Shown: positions 41,131-50,082 of the stretch, piece by piece
Numbering within the stretch: position 1 is the first letter of the stretch
Layout of the letters: each line of letters opens with the position of its first letter
Assembly: GCA_020634415.1 (NCBI GenBank)
Contig: JACKBT010000029.1
Coordinates: 1 to 58,202, forward strand
DNA from: Ardenticatenaceae bacterium
GTDB lineage: Bacteria; Chloroflexota; Anaerolineae; Promineifilales; Promineifilaceae
DNA: 58,202 nucleotides
Reading direction: 5' to 3'
Made by a program: the position numbers and the translations under genes
Notes under the pieces: model-generated
Databases searched by the model: none
Told to the model about the DNA's origin: nothing
The model's input: the letters and a program-made list of their open reading frames with translations, nothing else

Positions 41131-42247
41131 TCGGCACAGGCCGGCACAGTTGGTAGGCCAGCACACACATCAAAGCCAGGGTAACTACCATCCAGCCAAA
41201 GGCGGCTTCAATGTTGACAATCGGCCATTTGTAGAAGTCGGCGACGATGGCGACGAGGCCGAGCAGCCAGTAGAGACCAACTGTGGCCCACTTTTTGAGC
41301 AGGGGGGCCATGGCCAAAACGAGGACGGAGAAGTAGCCGGTGTGCAATTTGGGGCTGAAGAGGAAAACGGCCGCTACTAAAATGATGACTCCTTGCAAAA
41401 TTCCCGGCTGTTTCCAGGCGATGAAGAGGGTGGCAACGGCCGTTGCCGCCACCAACAAAATAGACATCGGCAGCAGTGGAATCTGCTCCGTGTGGAACTG
41501 ATTCCATAACCCTACCAGGCTAACACCGCGATATTGGAACGGGTGCTGTGCGCCACCTGTGCCAAAATCCCAAAAGATGGCGTCACGTCCGGCCAAAAGC
41601 AAGAAGGGAGCCATCCCCGCCGCAAAGACGATTCCCGGCAGGATAGCGTAGTGCCATTTGCGGTGGTGCAAGAAGGCCACTGGCAGCACCACCGCTGCAC
41701 TCAGCTTCACCAGCAGCCCCAGGCCAATAGCCACGGCTGCTTTTACATGCCGCCGCTGCAAGACCAGCATGAGGGCCAGGGCGATGAAAAAGACGACCAC
41801 CGACTCATCCTGGCGGCGCAGCACGGTGTTGCCAAAGGTGAGGGGGTTGAGCAGAAAGAAAACGGCCGCTTGAAAACCCTCCTTCTCCGTTGTACCCATC
41901 TTCAACAGCACCAGGGCCGTGAACAGGTTGAAAAGCGAAAACCAGAGCATATAAGAGAGTGTGGCCCAGGGGTTGATGTTGCCGAAGTAGATGGGTACGA
42001 GCGAGGGCGGGATGAGCAGCAGGTTGGTAAGCGGCGGGGTGGTGGTGAACACATCACGATACAGCAGACCGCCATTGAGAATGGTTTCGGAGCGGGCCAT
42101 CCAGGGGTCGGCAAAACGGGGCGCGTCTATGGTGCCATAATAGCCGCGTGGGGCATGGTAATAGGCGGCGATGAGCAGGTAGATGAGGAGGGAGGCCAGG
42201 AAGATGGCTGTCAGGCGTATGTCGTAACGTTTCCAAAAAGTTGTCAT
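41117..42247 (-). CDS. GT-C membrane glycosyltransferase (GT87-like)
   Basis: This 376-aa polytopic protein has about ten TM helices. The first loop holds YYGTIDAPRFADPWMARSET and a RDVFTTTPPLTNLLL stretch. RRQDESVVVFFIALALMLVL resembles the GT87 mannosyltransferase family. A TACACT box lies 9 nt before ATG 42247 and there is no Shine-Dalgarno, so it may be leaderless. The upstream 512-aa gene ends 43 nt before. Its 3' end overlaps the convergent 834-aa gene by 14 nt, so their mRNAs are complementary at the ends. Confidence 0.75.
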   Translation of the reverse strand: MTTFWKRYDIRLTAIFLASLLIYLLIAAYYHAPRGYYGTIDAPRFADPWMARSETILNGGLLYRDVFTTTPPLTNLLLIPPSLVPIYFGNINPWATLSYMLWFSLFNLFTALVLLKMGTTEKEGFQAAVFFLLNPLTFGNTVLRRQDESVVVFFIALALMLVLQRRHVKAAVAIGLGLLVKLSAAVVLPVAFLHHRKWHYAILPGIVFAAGMAPFLLLAGRDAIFWDFGTGGAQHPFQYRGVSLVGLWNQFHTEQIPLLPMSILLVAATAVATLFIAWKQPGILQGVIILVAAVFLFSPKLHTGYFSVLVLAMAPLLKKWATVGLYWLLGLVAIVADFYKWPIVNIEAAFGWMVVTLALMCVLAYQLCRPVPINQS

Positions 42248-42290
42248 AGCGGCGGTAGTGTAGTGGAAAAGGGTGGTGGGGGCAATGGGG

Positions 42291-43829
42291 TTAGGGCCTG
42301 CGGCTAAGCAGTTCGATTGTGCCGTAGGTGGGGTCGTGGAGGGTAACGGCCGTTACAAAGCCTTCTTCCGCCAACCATGCTGCAAGTTCCTGACTGAGGT
42401 CAGGATGACTCTGGAAATAGTCGGCGAGCCGTTCATCCCAAATGATGTCAGTAGGATTGATAACTGTCAGGGCGGTGGTGAGTGGTTCGTCCTCCGCTTG
42501 CACAATGGGGGCAATCCAATTGGTATAAGTCAGGTCATTTAAGCCCAGCCAATAATCAAGGGGGCCTAAGACATGGGCATCATCTGGCAAGTTTTGCCTA
42601 ATTTCGTGAATTAAAGCAGTAGATTGGGTAGTGGTTTGTGCAGCTAAGGTTAAGATACGAATTCGGCTGCTGCCTTCGCCAATAACAACTATTGCCATGA
42701 GCAGCAGCACTAAGGAAACCCCCCTCTTACGGCGATCTGCTTGTGTCCACTGCCACATTCTCACAACTGCCCAGCCTACCGCCACAGCGATCAAAGGGAT
42801 GACGATGGTCAGATAGTTGGCTATTTTGGGCGTGATGAGTAACCCCAGTAAAAGGGGGATAACAAGGAGGGGGACAAGGATCGTTTTTACGGCTTGCTTT
42901 TTGTTGTAAACGGCCATTTTTAACCAGATTACCACTGTTGTTGGCAGCAGTAGGGCCATTGCCCAAAAACCAGGACGTGTCCACAAACCCCACCTTGTTT
43001 CATTTAGACCAGGGCCGTACCGTTTGTATTCTTGTACCAAATTAGAGAGATACCAGCCCGGCTGCCATAATTGCAGCTTCTGTTCGTGAAAACTCATCTG
43101 AACCAGCCAAATATCACGACCCTGCCAGATGTAAAGCAGATAGAAAAACATAATAAAGCCAAAGCCAATGAACAGTAACCGGATATGACGCCAACTCCGC
43201 CGCTGCCAAATGGCTAGAATGAGGAGGCTGATGAACCAAAAATTGCCGTAGATATGGCTTAGACCTGATAGTGCTGCCGCCATGCCGGCCCCAAAGGGGA
43301 ATTGCCAATCAGAGCGATACGTTGAAGAAAGATAAAGATGGAGAGCCAATAGGCCAAAGACAGGCACCAGGATGTCATAACGGGCAATCCGGGCTAAATC
43401 CCACAACAAAATACCGCTAAGAAGAAACTGAGTGGCCCCGGCGGTACGGACAAAAAGGAGATAGATAACGGCCGTTATTCCCACCCCATTCCCCCAGACC
43501 CGTCGCCCTAAGGCAAAGGTCAGGCAGAGAACCAGCAGCCCCATTATCACAGTGGTGAAGCGGCTGACCCACAAACTTAAACCCAGAAAATGGTAGAAGC
43601 CTGCCAAGATGAGTGGGTGAAGGGGCAGGTGGGTGTAATAGGCTTTGTCCATGCCATATAGTCCCCCAAAGATATCTGAGGCGAAACGGCCGTCAGCCAA
43701 AATCTTCCAGCCTGTGGAAGCAATCCAGGGTTCATCTATATGCACTCGTGGTACATTGGCTAAACCGTGAAGACTGCCGAACCAAAAAAACAAAAGCAAA
43801 CCGATGATTATGAACTGTGTCCGTTTCAT
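42291..43829 (-). CDS. GT-C membrane glycosyltransferase (GT39-like)
   Basis: This 512-aa polytopic protein has a short N-terminal helix and an acidic loop ([19 protein letters not shown]) in the position of the GT-C catalytic Asp/Glu. About ten TM helices and a small C-terminal extracytoplasmic tail (residues ~420-512) follow. That tail contains [20 protein letters not shown], which resembles the soluble part of other GT39-like proteins. It starts by a 4-nt overlap with the GT4 gene upstream, showing an operon. The acceptor is unknown. Confidence 0.78.
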   Translation of the reverse strand: MKRTQFIIIGLLLFFWFGSLHGLANVPRVHIDEPWIASTGWKILADGRFASDIFGGLYGMDKAYYTHLPLHPLILAGFYHFLGLSLWVSRFTTVIMGLLVLCLTFALGRRVWGNGVGITAVIYLLFVRTAGATQFLLSGILLWDLARIARYDILVPVFGLLALHLYLSSTYRSDWQFPFGAGMAAALSGLSHIYGNFWFISLLILAIWQRRSWRHIRLLFIGFGFIMFFYLLYIWQGRDIWLVQMSFHEQKLQLWQPGWYLSNLVQEYKRYGPGLNETRWGLWTRPGFWAMALLLPTTVVIWLKMAVYNKKQAVKTILVPLLVIPLLLGLLITPKIANYLTIVIPLIAVAVGWAVVRMWQWTQADRRKRGVSLVLLLMAIVVIGEGSSRIRILTLAAQTTTQSTALIHEIRQNLPDDAHVLGPLDYWLGLNDLTYTNWIAPIVQAEDEPLTTALTVINPTDIIWDERLADYFQSHPDLSQELAAWLAEEGFVTAVTLHDPTYGTIELLSRRP

Positions 43830-44944
43830 ATATTCTTTGCGGCTTCCCCCCTGGATAATGAATCATAAAGTTGTAAAAAGGTGCGGGTGGTAGAGATAAG
43901 AGCGTAATGCGTAACGGCCGTTGCCCGTGCCGCCTGCCGCCGTGCCGCAAATGCCTCTGGTTGGGTGAGAATGGCAATCGCCTGCTCGGCCAACACCACC
44001 TTATCCCCACTGGGTGGCAGGCAGGCCACCTGCGGCATAATGCCGACGGGTGTGCCGATGGCGGGCAGTCCACAGGCCAACGCCTCTATCACGGCCATGC
44101 CCTGCGATTCATGGCGTGAGGTTTGCAGGTAGAGATGGGCTTGCTGGTAGAGGGCGGGCATGTGCAGATAGGGAACCGCGCCTTGCCAGCTTATGCTGTC
44201 AGTCAGGCCCAATCGGGCGGCTTGCTGATGCAGCTGTGCTGACAGTGGGCCATCACCCACGAGCAGGAGCCGGACATGGGGTACGGCCGTTTTCACCAGT
44301 GCCATTACCTCTAGCAGCAAGGCCTGGTCCTTCACCCCCACCAGTGATGCTGCCTGGATAATTGTTGGCTGCTGCCAATCGGCCGCTGCCTGAGGCGTAA
44401 AAACAGCAGTGTCTAGACCCAATGGAGCCAGCACTTTGCGCTGTGTTGTGTCGGCCATCTCCAATTGATAGGGTGAACCGGCGGTGATGACATCGGCGAA
44501 GCGCAGGGAGGTGCGCACGATGGCGCGGCGCAAGGCTGAACCGGCCGTGCCGTAGCCGATGTCGGGCAAGTGCACTAGTTCACCGCCACCGATGCTGGCG
44601 ATGACGGGCAGATGGAGCAGTTTGCCCGCGAGAACGGCCGTTAACCCCGGTTCGTCAATCCAAAAAGCGTGCAGAAGGTGAAACGGCCGCTGCCGATGCA
44701 CCTGCCAGACAGCCCGCGCCGTCTGCGCCCAAACGGCCAGCGAGTGCCACCCCCCGCGCTGCCCGCCGCCAACGGCCACATGTGTCAGCCCTGCGAAACG
44801 GTAAACGCCCCGCTCAGGATAGCGCAAGCTAAAGACAGTAACCTCGTGTTCACGCGCCAAAGCCACTGCCAGATTTTGCAAAGCGGGGATGGCCCAATGG
44901 TGGGCATCGCGGCTAAAACCGGGAATGAGTAAGGCAACGTGCAT
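43826..44944 (-). CDS. glycosyltransferase family 4 (GT-B)
   Basis: This 372-aa cytosolic GT-B enzyme of family GT4 transfers a sugar from an NDP-sugar to a lipid or glycan acceptor. The N-terminal Rossmann domain ([20 protein letters not shown]) is followed by [15 protein letters not shown]. The C-terminal donor domain has [40 protein letters not shown] and the EX7E-like [20 protein letters not shown]. It is the first gene of the minus-strand GT unit, overlapping the next by 4 nt. It is divergent from the methyltransferase unit, whose leader ORF begins 48 bp away. Confidence 0.92.
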   Translation of the reverse strand: MHVALLIPGFSRDAHHWAIPALQNLAVALAREHEVTVFSLRYPERGVYRFAGLTHVAVGGGQRGGWHSLAVWAQTARAVWQVHRQRPFHLLHAFWIDEPGLTAVLAGKLLHLPVIASIGGGELVHLPDIGYGTAGSALRRAIVRTSLRFADVITAGSPYQLEMADTTQRKVLAPLGLDTAVFTPQAAADWQQPTIIQAASLVGVKDQALLLEVMALVKTAVPHVRLLLVGDGPLSAQLHQQAARLGLTDSISWQGAVPYLHMPALYQQAHLYLQTSRHESQGMAVIEALACGLPAIGTPVGIMPQVACLPPSGDKVVLAEQAIAILTQPEAFAARRQAARATAVTHYALISTTRTFLQLYDSLSRGEAAKNI

Positions 44945-44979
44945 GGGCGGGATGGTACTCTAAAAATGGCGGGATGGGC

Positions 44980-44985
44980 TATAAT
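44980..44985 (+). promoter_or_regulatory. leaderless -10 box of the mini-ORF/methyltransferase unit
   Basis: TATAAT ends 7 nt before the ATG at 44993. It is the only -10-like box between the divergent GT4 and methyltransferase genes on this strand. Confidence 0.6.
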
Positions 44986-44992
44986 TGGGGTT

Positions 44993-45028
44993 ATGCTTAA
45001 CCATCTGCTTAACAGGGTGCTGGCCTGA
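44993..45028 (+). CDS. 11-codon leader ORF coupled to the methyltransferase
   Basis: This leaderless mini-ORF encodes MLNHLLNRVLA. Its stop TGA overlaps the methyltransferase ATG (TGATG at 45026-45030). The methyltransferase start has no Shine-Dalgarno, so re-initiation from the mini-ORF is a reasonable mechanism. It has the same architecture as the one at 30473. Confidence 0.5.
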   Translation: MLNHLLNRVLA

Positions 45029-45930
45029 TGTCTGCCTGGGAATTTGCCTGCCCTCGGTGTGGTGGGGTGTTAACGGCCGTTACTCCCCACACACTCACCT
45101 GCCCCCACGATAACCTTACCTTCACCCAAATCGAGGGCATCTGGCGGCTGCTGCTGCCGGAACGGGCGGCCCACTTTCAGCAGTTCATCACCGAGTACGA
45201 GACAGTGCGCCAGGCTGAAGGCTGGGGCAGCCAGCAGGCTGGCTACTATCGCGCCCTGCCTCAAGTGCCTGCTGATGATCCCTTCGCCGCTATCTGGCAT
45301 ATTCGCGCTCGTTCTTTTCAGGCACTCACTGCGCAGGTGTTGGGGGAGCCGCCGCTGCGTATTCTGGATTTGGGCGCAGGCAATGGCTGGCTCTCGCATC
45401 GCCTGGCCCAACTGGGGCATGAGGTGGCGGCGGTGGATGTGCTGACCAATGGCGTGGATGGCCTGGGGGCGATGCGGCATTATGAGGTGGCCTTTACGGC
45501 CGTTCAGGCCGAATTCGACCACCTGCCCTTTGCGCCCCATCAAGCCGATCTGGTTATTTTTAACGGCTCGTTCCATTACACGGCCGATTATGAGCAGACG
45601 TTGGTGATGGTGAAGCGGGTGCTGCGGGCAAACGGCCGTATGGTCATCATGGATTCACCCATCTACCACAATGCGGCCAGCGGGCAGCAGATGGTGGCAG
45701 AGCGGGCGGCGGCTTTTGCTCAGGAGCATGGCTTTCGTGGTGATGTACTGCCCCACGAAGGTTTTATGACATTCGGCCGTTTGGCCGAATTGGCGCAAAC
45801 GATGTCTCTGCGCTGGCACTTTATAAAACCAGCTTACGGTTGGCGTTGGGCCGTGCGCCCCTGGCTGGCCCGTTTGCGCCGCCACCGTGAGCCAGCCACC
45901 TTTTTGCTGGTGGTGGGGGAATTTGTGTAG
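45028..45930 (+). CDS. SAM-dependent methyltransferase with N-terminal zinc-ribbon
   Basis: This 300-aa protein begins with a Trm112/RlmA-like ribbon (FACPRCGGVL and TCPHDN giving CxxC and C). The class I methyltransferase domain follows: motif I RILDLGAGNGWLSHRLAQLG near residue 110, VAAVDVLTNGVDGLG, and motif IV DLVIFNGSFHY. Members often modify small molecules or glycan lipids. It lies between glycosyltransferases, so a sugar or lipid carrier target is plausible. Translation seems coupled to an 11-codon leader ORF. It is convergent with the 492-aa GT gene. Confidence 0.82.
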   Translation: MSAWEFACPRCGGVLTAVTPHTLTCPHDNLTFTQIEGIWRLLLPERAAHFQQFITEYETVRQAEGWGSQQAGYYRALPQVPADDPFAAIWHIRARSFQALTAQVLGEPPLRILDLGAGNGWLSHRLAQLGHEVAAVDVLTNGVDGLGAMRHYEVAFTAVQAEFDHLPFAPHQADLVIFNGSFHYTADYEQTLVMVKRVLRANGRMVIMDSPIYHNAASGQQMVAERAAAFAQEHGFRGDVLPHEGFMTFGRLAELAQTMSLRWHFIKPAYGWRWAVRPWLARLRRHREPATFLLVVGEFV

Positions 45931-45940
45931 ATGGGCGGGT

Positions 45941-47419
45941 TTAGGGGGTGATTTGGTAGAGGGTGTAATAACCGGAACGGCCGATTGCCACCATGTTGGC
46001 TCGTTCTCGAATCCAATTGACATTCGTCTCTGGCCGTTTGCCGTGCCACTGGCTTTGTACATTTTGGTCGTTTATCAAAAGATAGCAGCTTTCATATTCG
46101 GCAAACAGCTCTTCTAACGCTGCTTCGTCCAAGCCGTATAGTTCGTAGGTTTCTAGCTGGGTGTAATGCTGCAAGGTGTTGGTGAGGCCGAAGGCGATGA
46201 GGGTGGCATCTGGGGGCAGTTGGTTCTCTACCCAAACGGCCGTAGCCACTGTCTCCTCTTTCCAGGCGGTAAATCGGGTTATATCCCGCACTGCCCAACT
46301 GAGGCTGCCCATGAGACCGACTGCGCAAACGGCCGTTACTCCCCACCGCCACCAACGGGTAGATACACGCTGCCAGACCCAATCGGCCCCAATGCCCACC
46401 AAGATTAACAACGGCACAAACATAGCCAGGGGAAACCGCCAGTTTTGCCAGGCAATGCCCGCTAAAAAGAGGTAGACCAGCCCCGCCCAGCCAAGAAGCA
46501 AAGCCCGGCTGGCTCTACTGCTCTGCTGCCACAACTGCCACAAGCCGATGAGCAGGAAGGGGGTGAAGAGGGGGAAGATGTAACCGGGGTGAAAAAGCGG
46601 GGTGGCGTAGTAGAGGCCAATCGGCCGTTCATATGTAAATGTGCCGTCAGAGTTTGTGATGATGCTTTGGAACGCATTGGCTGGGTTCCAGCCGACGACT
46701 TGCAGATCGCCTACGTGGGCCAGCTGAGGCTGGTTCAGGCTGCCCAGAAATTGGCTGCTGACGATGAGACCACTGCTGAGTACGGCCAGGATAACGGCCG
46801 TTACCACATGCCGCCACGATACTTTGTGCTGCCACCAGGCCAGCAGGGCACTCAAGCCCCAGCCAAAGACCAGCAGCGCATAGACCCAGCGGGTTAAAAT
46901 CGCCATGCCCAGAGCCAACCCGGCCCAAACCAGCCAAGGCCACGTCAACCGGCGCACATAATACACCATCCCCAAAGCCGACAAGGCCGCCCAGGCTAAC
47001 CCCGCCGCGTCGGACATAATAGAGATGCTAGAGAGCATGAGCTGACTGGCCGTGCCAGCCAGGAGAGCGGCGATAATGGCTCCGATTTTGGCTTGTGGTT
47101 GATAGGCTAAAACCAGCCAGTAGGTGAGGGGGGCAATGGCAGCTCCCATGATCATGCTGGCGAGCTGACCGGCCAGCGGTTGACTGCCACTGAAAAATGT
47201 CCCCATGACGATGAGCAGGGGGTAGCCGATGGGCCAGAAAAAGGGGGGGGGGAGCTGGCCCTGGAGCAAGGCTTCGCGCAAGGTGAGGGCGTAATTGTAA
47301 TAAGCAAAGGGGTCCTGGCCGTAGAGGCCATCAAAGTGGGTCAACACTCGGAAGGTAAAACGGAGGAGCAGGGCGAAGAGAAAAAGTATTAACGGCCACC
47401 ATTGTTTCATTGTCTCCAT
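45941..47419 (-). CDS. GT-C membrane glycosyltransferase (GT39-like)
   Basis: This 492-aa polytopic protein has the GT-C look: TM1, then HFDGLYGQDPFAYYNYALTL with the first-loop acidic residues, about ten TM helices, and a C-terminal extracytoplasmic tail. That tail includes VENQLPPDATLIAFGLTN, LEELFAEYESCYLLINDQ and a closing SGYYTLYQI. ATG 47419 or 47410 are possible; the second gives MKQWWPLILFLFALLL and follows GGAG closely. A TATAGT box lies 3-12 nt before them on the minus strand and is face-to-face with the TATAGT of the divergent methyltransferase gene. Confidence 0.78.
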   Translation of the reverse strand: METMKQWWPLILFLFALLLRFTFRVLTHFDGLYGQDPFAYYNYALTLREALLQGQLPPPFFWPIGYPLLIVMGTFFSGSQPLAGQLASMIMGAAIAPLTYWLVLAYQPQAKIGAIIAALLAGTASQLMLSSISIMSDAAGLAWAALSALGMVYYVRRLTWPWLVWAGLALGMAILTRWVYALLVFGWGLSALLAWWQHKVSWRHVVTAVILAVLSSGLIVSSQFLGSLNQPQLAHVGDLQVVGWNPANAFQSIITNSDGTFTYERPIGLYYATPLFHPGYIFPLFTPFLLIGLWQLWQQSSRASRALLLGWAGLVYLFLAGIAWQNWRFPLAMFVPLLILVGIGADWVWQRVSTRWWRWGVTAVCAVGLMGSLSWAVRDITRFTAWKEETVATAVWVENQLPPDATLIAFGLTNTLQHYTQLETYELYGLDEAALEELFAEYESCYLLINDQNVQSQWHGKRPETNVNWIRERANMVAIGRSGYYTLYQITP

Positions 47420-47441
47420 GGTACTATAAGACGGATGTTTA

Positions 47442-47450
47442 TGGTATAGT
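47442..47450 (+). promoter_or_regulatory. leaderless extended -10 promoter
   Basis: TGGTATAGT ends 7 nt before the ATG at 47458; the spacer TCCTCCG is not a ribosome-binding site. Confidence 0.6.
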
Positions 47451-47457
47451 TCCTCCG

Positions 47458-48126
47458 ATGAGTATTAGACAGACGATTTGGCGCACCTGGTTATGGGGGC
47501 GTTGGCAACTGTTTCAAGGTCACCGCCACAATCGGTTGGTAGTGGAGCAGGTAAGGGGTATGCCGATTTTGGTGCTGCCGGGGGTGATGAACCCAAAGCT
47601 GTTCCGCACGGGGGAGTTTTTGGCGCAGACGCTGAATGGGCAGTTGATTGGCTCGGAAACGGCCGTCTTAGACATGGGTACGGGCACGGGAATTGGGGCA
47701 TTGGCGGCGGCGCGGTGGGCGCAGCGGGTGGTGGGGGTAGACATCAATGAAACGGCCGTGCGCTGTGCCCGCATCAACGTCCTGCTCAACCAACAAGAAG
47801 AGAAAGTCACCATTCATCACGGCGACCTCTTTGCGCCCGTGCTGGGGCAGCGTTTTGATCGTATCCTTTTCAACCCACCCTTTTTTCGGGGAACCCCCAA
47901 TGGCGGTTTTAGCACTGCCTGGCGTGCCAATGACACCGTGGAGCGGTTTGCCGCGGGGTTGGCCGAACAGTTAACGGCCGATGGTTATGCCCTTGTTATC
48001 CTCTCCACTGATGGCGATCTGCCTGGCTTTTTGCAAACCTTTGCCGCCAATCAACTACAAACAACCATTGCTGCCCAGCGTGATATGGGCAATGAAATCC
48101 TGACCGTTTACCGCCTGAGTGTATAG
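47458..48126 (+). CDS. class I methyltransferase with NPPF motif
   Basis: This 222-aa methyltransferase has motif I LDMGTGTGIGALAA (72-84), VGVDINETAVRCA, and NPPF at 139-142. That is the NPPY-type motif of enzymes that methylate amides, exocyclic amines of bases or similar planar nitrogens (PrmC/RlmG-like group). The start at 47458 follows a -10 box directly. A frame from 47410 would run through the promoter. It precedes the radical SAM gene by 4 nt, so the two probably share a transcript and perhaps a pathway. Confidence 0.82.
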   Translation: MSIRQTIWRTWLWGRWQLFQGHRHNRLVVEQVRGMPILVLPGVMNPKLFRTGEFLAQTLNGQLIGSETAVLDMGTGTGIGALAAARWAQRVVGVDINETAVRCARINVLLNQQEEKVTIHHGDLFAPVLGQRFDRILFNPPFFRGTPNGGFSTAWRANDTVERFAAGLAEQLTADGYALVILSTDGDLPGFLQTFAANQLQTTIAAQRDMGNEILTVYRLSV

Positions 48127-48130
48127 CCTT

Positions 48131-49171
48131 ATGCCTTCATTTTTCGAGATTGCCCAACGCAAATTAACCCGAACCACCCATCACATTTACACCTTGCCCA
48201 TCGTCATCCTCATGCCCCACAGCCGCTGCAACTGCCGCTGCGTTATGTGCGATATCTGGCAGGCCAACCACAATATGCAGGAGTTAACCGAGGCTGATTT
48301 ACAGCCGCACCTGGACAGCTTGCGGCAGTTGCATGTGCGCTGGGTGGTGCTTTCCGGCGGCGAAGCTCTGATGCACAGCAATCTATGGACGCTGTGCGCC
48401 ATGCTCAAACAGGAAAATATAAAAATCACCTTGCTTTCTACGGGCCTGCTGCTGAAAAAACATGCGGCGGATATTGTGCGTTGGTGTGATGAGGTGATTG
48501 TCTCGTTGGATGGCAGCCGCGATGTTCACAATGCCATCCGCCGCATTCCCCGCGCCTATGAGCGGTTGGGTGAGGGCGTGGCTGCCCTGCGTGCCCTGCA
48601 AGCCGATTACCGGGTGACGGGCCGGTCGGTGCTGCAGCAGCAGAATTTCCGCGATTTGCCTCATGTTATTGCGGCTGCGCACGAGTTGGGTCTGGATGAG
48701 ATTTCGTTTTTAACGGCCGATGTCACTACGTCTGCTTTCAATCGCCAACAGATTTGGGGCGATGACCGGGTGGCAGAGATTGCTCTTAGTCCCAACGAAG
48801 TGGTGGAGTTTGCGGCCATCGTGGAGCAAACGATTAGCATGTATGCGGATGATTTTGCCAATGGTTATGTAGCTGAAAACGCGGCCAAAGTGCGTAGTTT
48901 TGTGCGTTATTATGCGGCGCTGAATGGTGATGGTAATTTTCCGCCGGTGCACTGCAATGCGCCCTGGGTGTCTACGGTGATTGAGGCGGATGGCACCGTG
49001 CGCCCCTGTTTCTTTCACGAGGCGTTGGGGAATGTGCGGGAACGGCCGTTAGCCGACATCCTCAATTCCCCCCAAGCCACCAACTTTCGGCGCAATCTGG
49101 ATATGGCCCATGACCCCATTTGCCGCAAATGTGTTTGCACCCTCAGTTTGGGGGCACGCAGCGAGCTTTAA
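48131..49171 (+). CDS. radical SAM / SPASM-type protein
   Basis: This 346-aa enzyme binds a 4Fe-4S cluster through CxxxCxxC (Cys33, Cys37, Cys40, within SRCNCRCVMCDIW), followed by WVVLSGGEALMHS. The C-terminal region carries extra cysteines (HCNAPWVSTVIEADGTVRPC and DPICRKCVCTL) like a SPASM or twitch auxiliary-cluster domain. Such enzymes mature peptides or modify sugars. No obvious RiPP precursor is seen nearby; the small-ORF search was by eye only. The start may be ATG 48131 or GTG 48119, which overlaps the previous stop. Its 3' end overlaps the convergent sulfotransferase by 4 nt. Confidence 0.87.
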   Translation: MPSFFEIAQRKLTRTTHHIYTLPIVILMPHSRCNCRCVMCDIWQANHNMQELTEADLQPHLDSLRQLHVRWVVLSGGEALMHSNLWTLCAMLKQENIKITLLSTGLLLKKHAADIVRWCDEVIVSLDGSRDVHNAIRRIPRAYERLGEGVAALRALQADYRVTGRSVLQQQNFRDLPHVIAAAHELGLDEISFLTADVTTSAFNRQQIWGDDRVAEIALSPNEVVEFAAIVEQTISMYADDFANGYVAENAAKVRSFVRYYAALNGDGNFPPVHCNAPWVSTVIEADGTVRPCFFHEALGNVRERPLADILNSPQATNFRRNLDMAHDPICRKCVCTLSLGARSEL

Positions 49172-50082
49172 TGCGCACGGGTACGGCGGGGGTGAAAGGG
49201 CTGCCAGAGGCCGCGGGCTGTGCTGTAAAGGATTTGCCGGAAAAACGGCCGTATGGCCCACACTCGCCGCGAAAAATCGGTTTCCGCCAACTGCGTATTC
49301 AACCGTTGCCGTGCTGTCGCATACAAGTCCAAATCATATCTGACAAGAGCTTCAACCTGGCGTAAAAGGTCTGGGGCTAACTGCCGCCGGTAATAAACTG
49401 GCGACATCTGCTGCCGCTGTTTGTTCAAATTGTAAACGGGGCGCACCCAAGGGGGGATGAGACCCAGGCGATGACACAAAAGCTGTATGGTGTCATTAAA
49501 ACGCTCGGTCACACTGACGAGGGACATGTGGGCCAGGTTTGTCAGGGCGTGTTGGGCTAAATTTTCCAGGCTGGCGGCGGTTCTGGTGTGGTCGTCGTAC
49601 AACTCCCAATCGCCTGTGTTGGCAAAGGGGGCATAGTGAACGGCCGTTGCCAGGAAGCGTGTCTGCTGGTTGGTTAACTGCGAGGTGATAAAGGAGTCAG
49701 CCATTGCCGCCTGCAAATCATTTTCGATAATAGGCTGCCAGCGGGCCAGTGGCGCGTAATGTTGGGGATAGCGGGGGACGACGTGGTGCATGTGATAAAA
49801 CCAGGACATAAGCTGCTCGACCGGATCGCGCAGGATGGTCATCCATAGGGTCTTGGGCGGCAGCAATGTGTGAATATCGGTTCCCCAATGGCCGACAAAC
49901 AAACGGTAGCTGTGGCGTGCTTCTGGCTGGTAGCTCAGGAATTCTTGCCGGGTGAGGGAGGGAAAGGTGTGCCGCCGCCCGTAGCTGTCGCGCAGGAAGA
50001 CGAATAGGGATGTGCCGCCTGTTTTGGGGATGTGGGCGTAATAAAGGGGTGGGGGTTCGAGGTTGAATGTGGGAGGTGTCAT
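49168..50082 (-). CDS. sulfotransferase family protein
   Basis: This 304-aa protein has the 5'-phosphosulfate loop HIPKTGGTSLFVFLRD near residue 17 and the 3'-phosphate motif RDPVEQLMSWFYHMHHV near 85. Both are typical of PAPS-dependent carbohydrate sulfotransferases. The middle (NLAHMSLVSVTERFNDTIQL) also fits sulfotransferase family 2-like enzymes. It starts 4 nt inside the flippase gene end (ATGA), so it is in the flippase operon. It probably decorates the exported glycan; the acceptor is unknown. Confidence 0.85.
   Translation of the reverse strand: MTPPTFNLEPPPLYYAHIPKTGGTSLFVFLRDSYGRRHTFPSLTRQEFLSYQPEARHSYRLFVGHWGTDIHTLLPPKTLWMTILRDPVEQLMSWFYHMHHVVPRYPQHYAPLARWQPIIENDLQAAMADSFITSQLTNQQTRFLATAVHYAPFANTGDWELYDDHTRTAASLENLAQHALTNLAHMSLVSVTERFNDTIQLLCHRLGLIPPWVRPVYNLNKQRQQMSPVYYRRQLAPDLLRQVEALVRYDLDLYATARQRLNTQLAETDFSRRVWAIRPFFRQILYSTARGLWQPFHPRRTRAH

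Noticed and set aside
49110..49365. Short + strand ORFs near the radical SAM gene as a RiPP precursor
   Set aside because: They run antisense to the sulfotransferase, lack ribosome sites and show no leader/core pattern.
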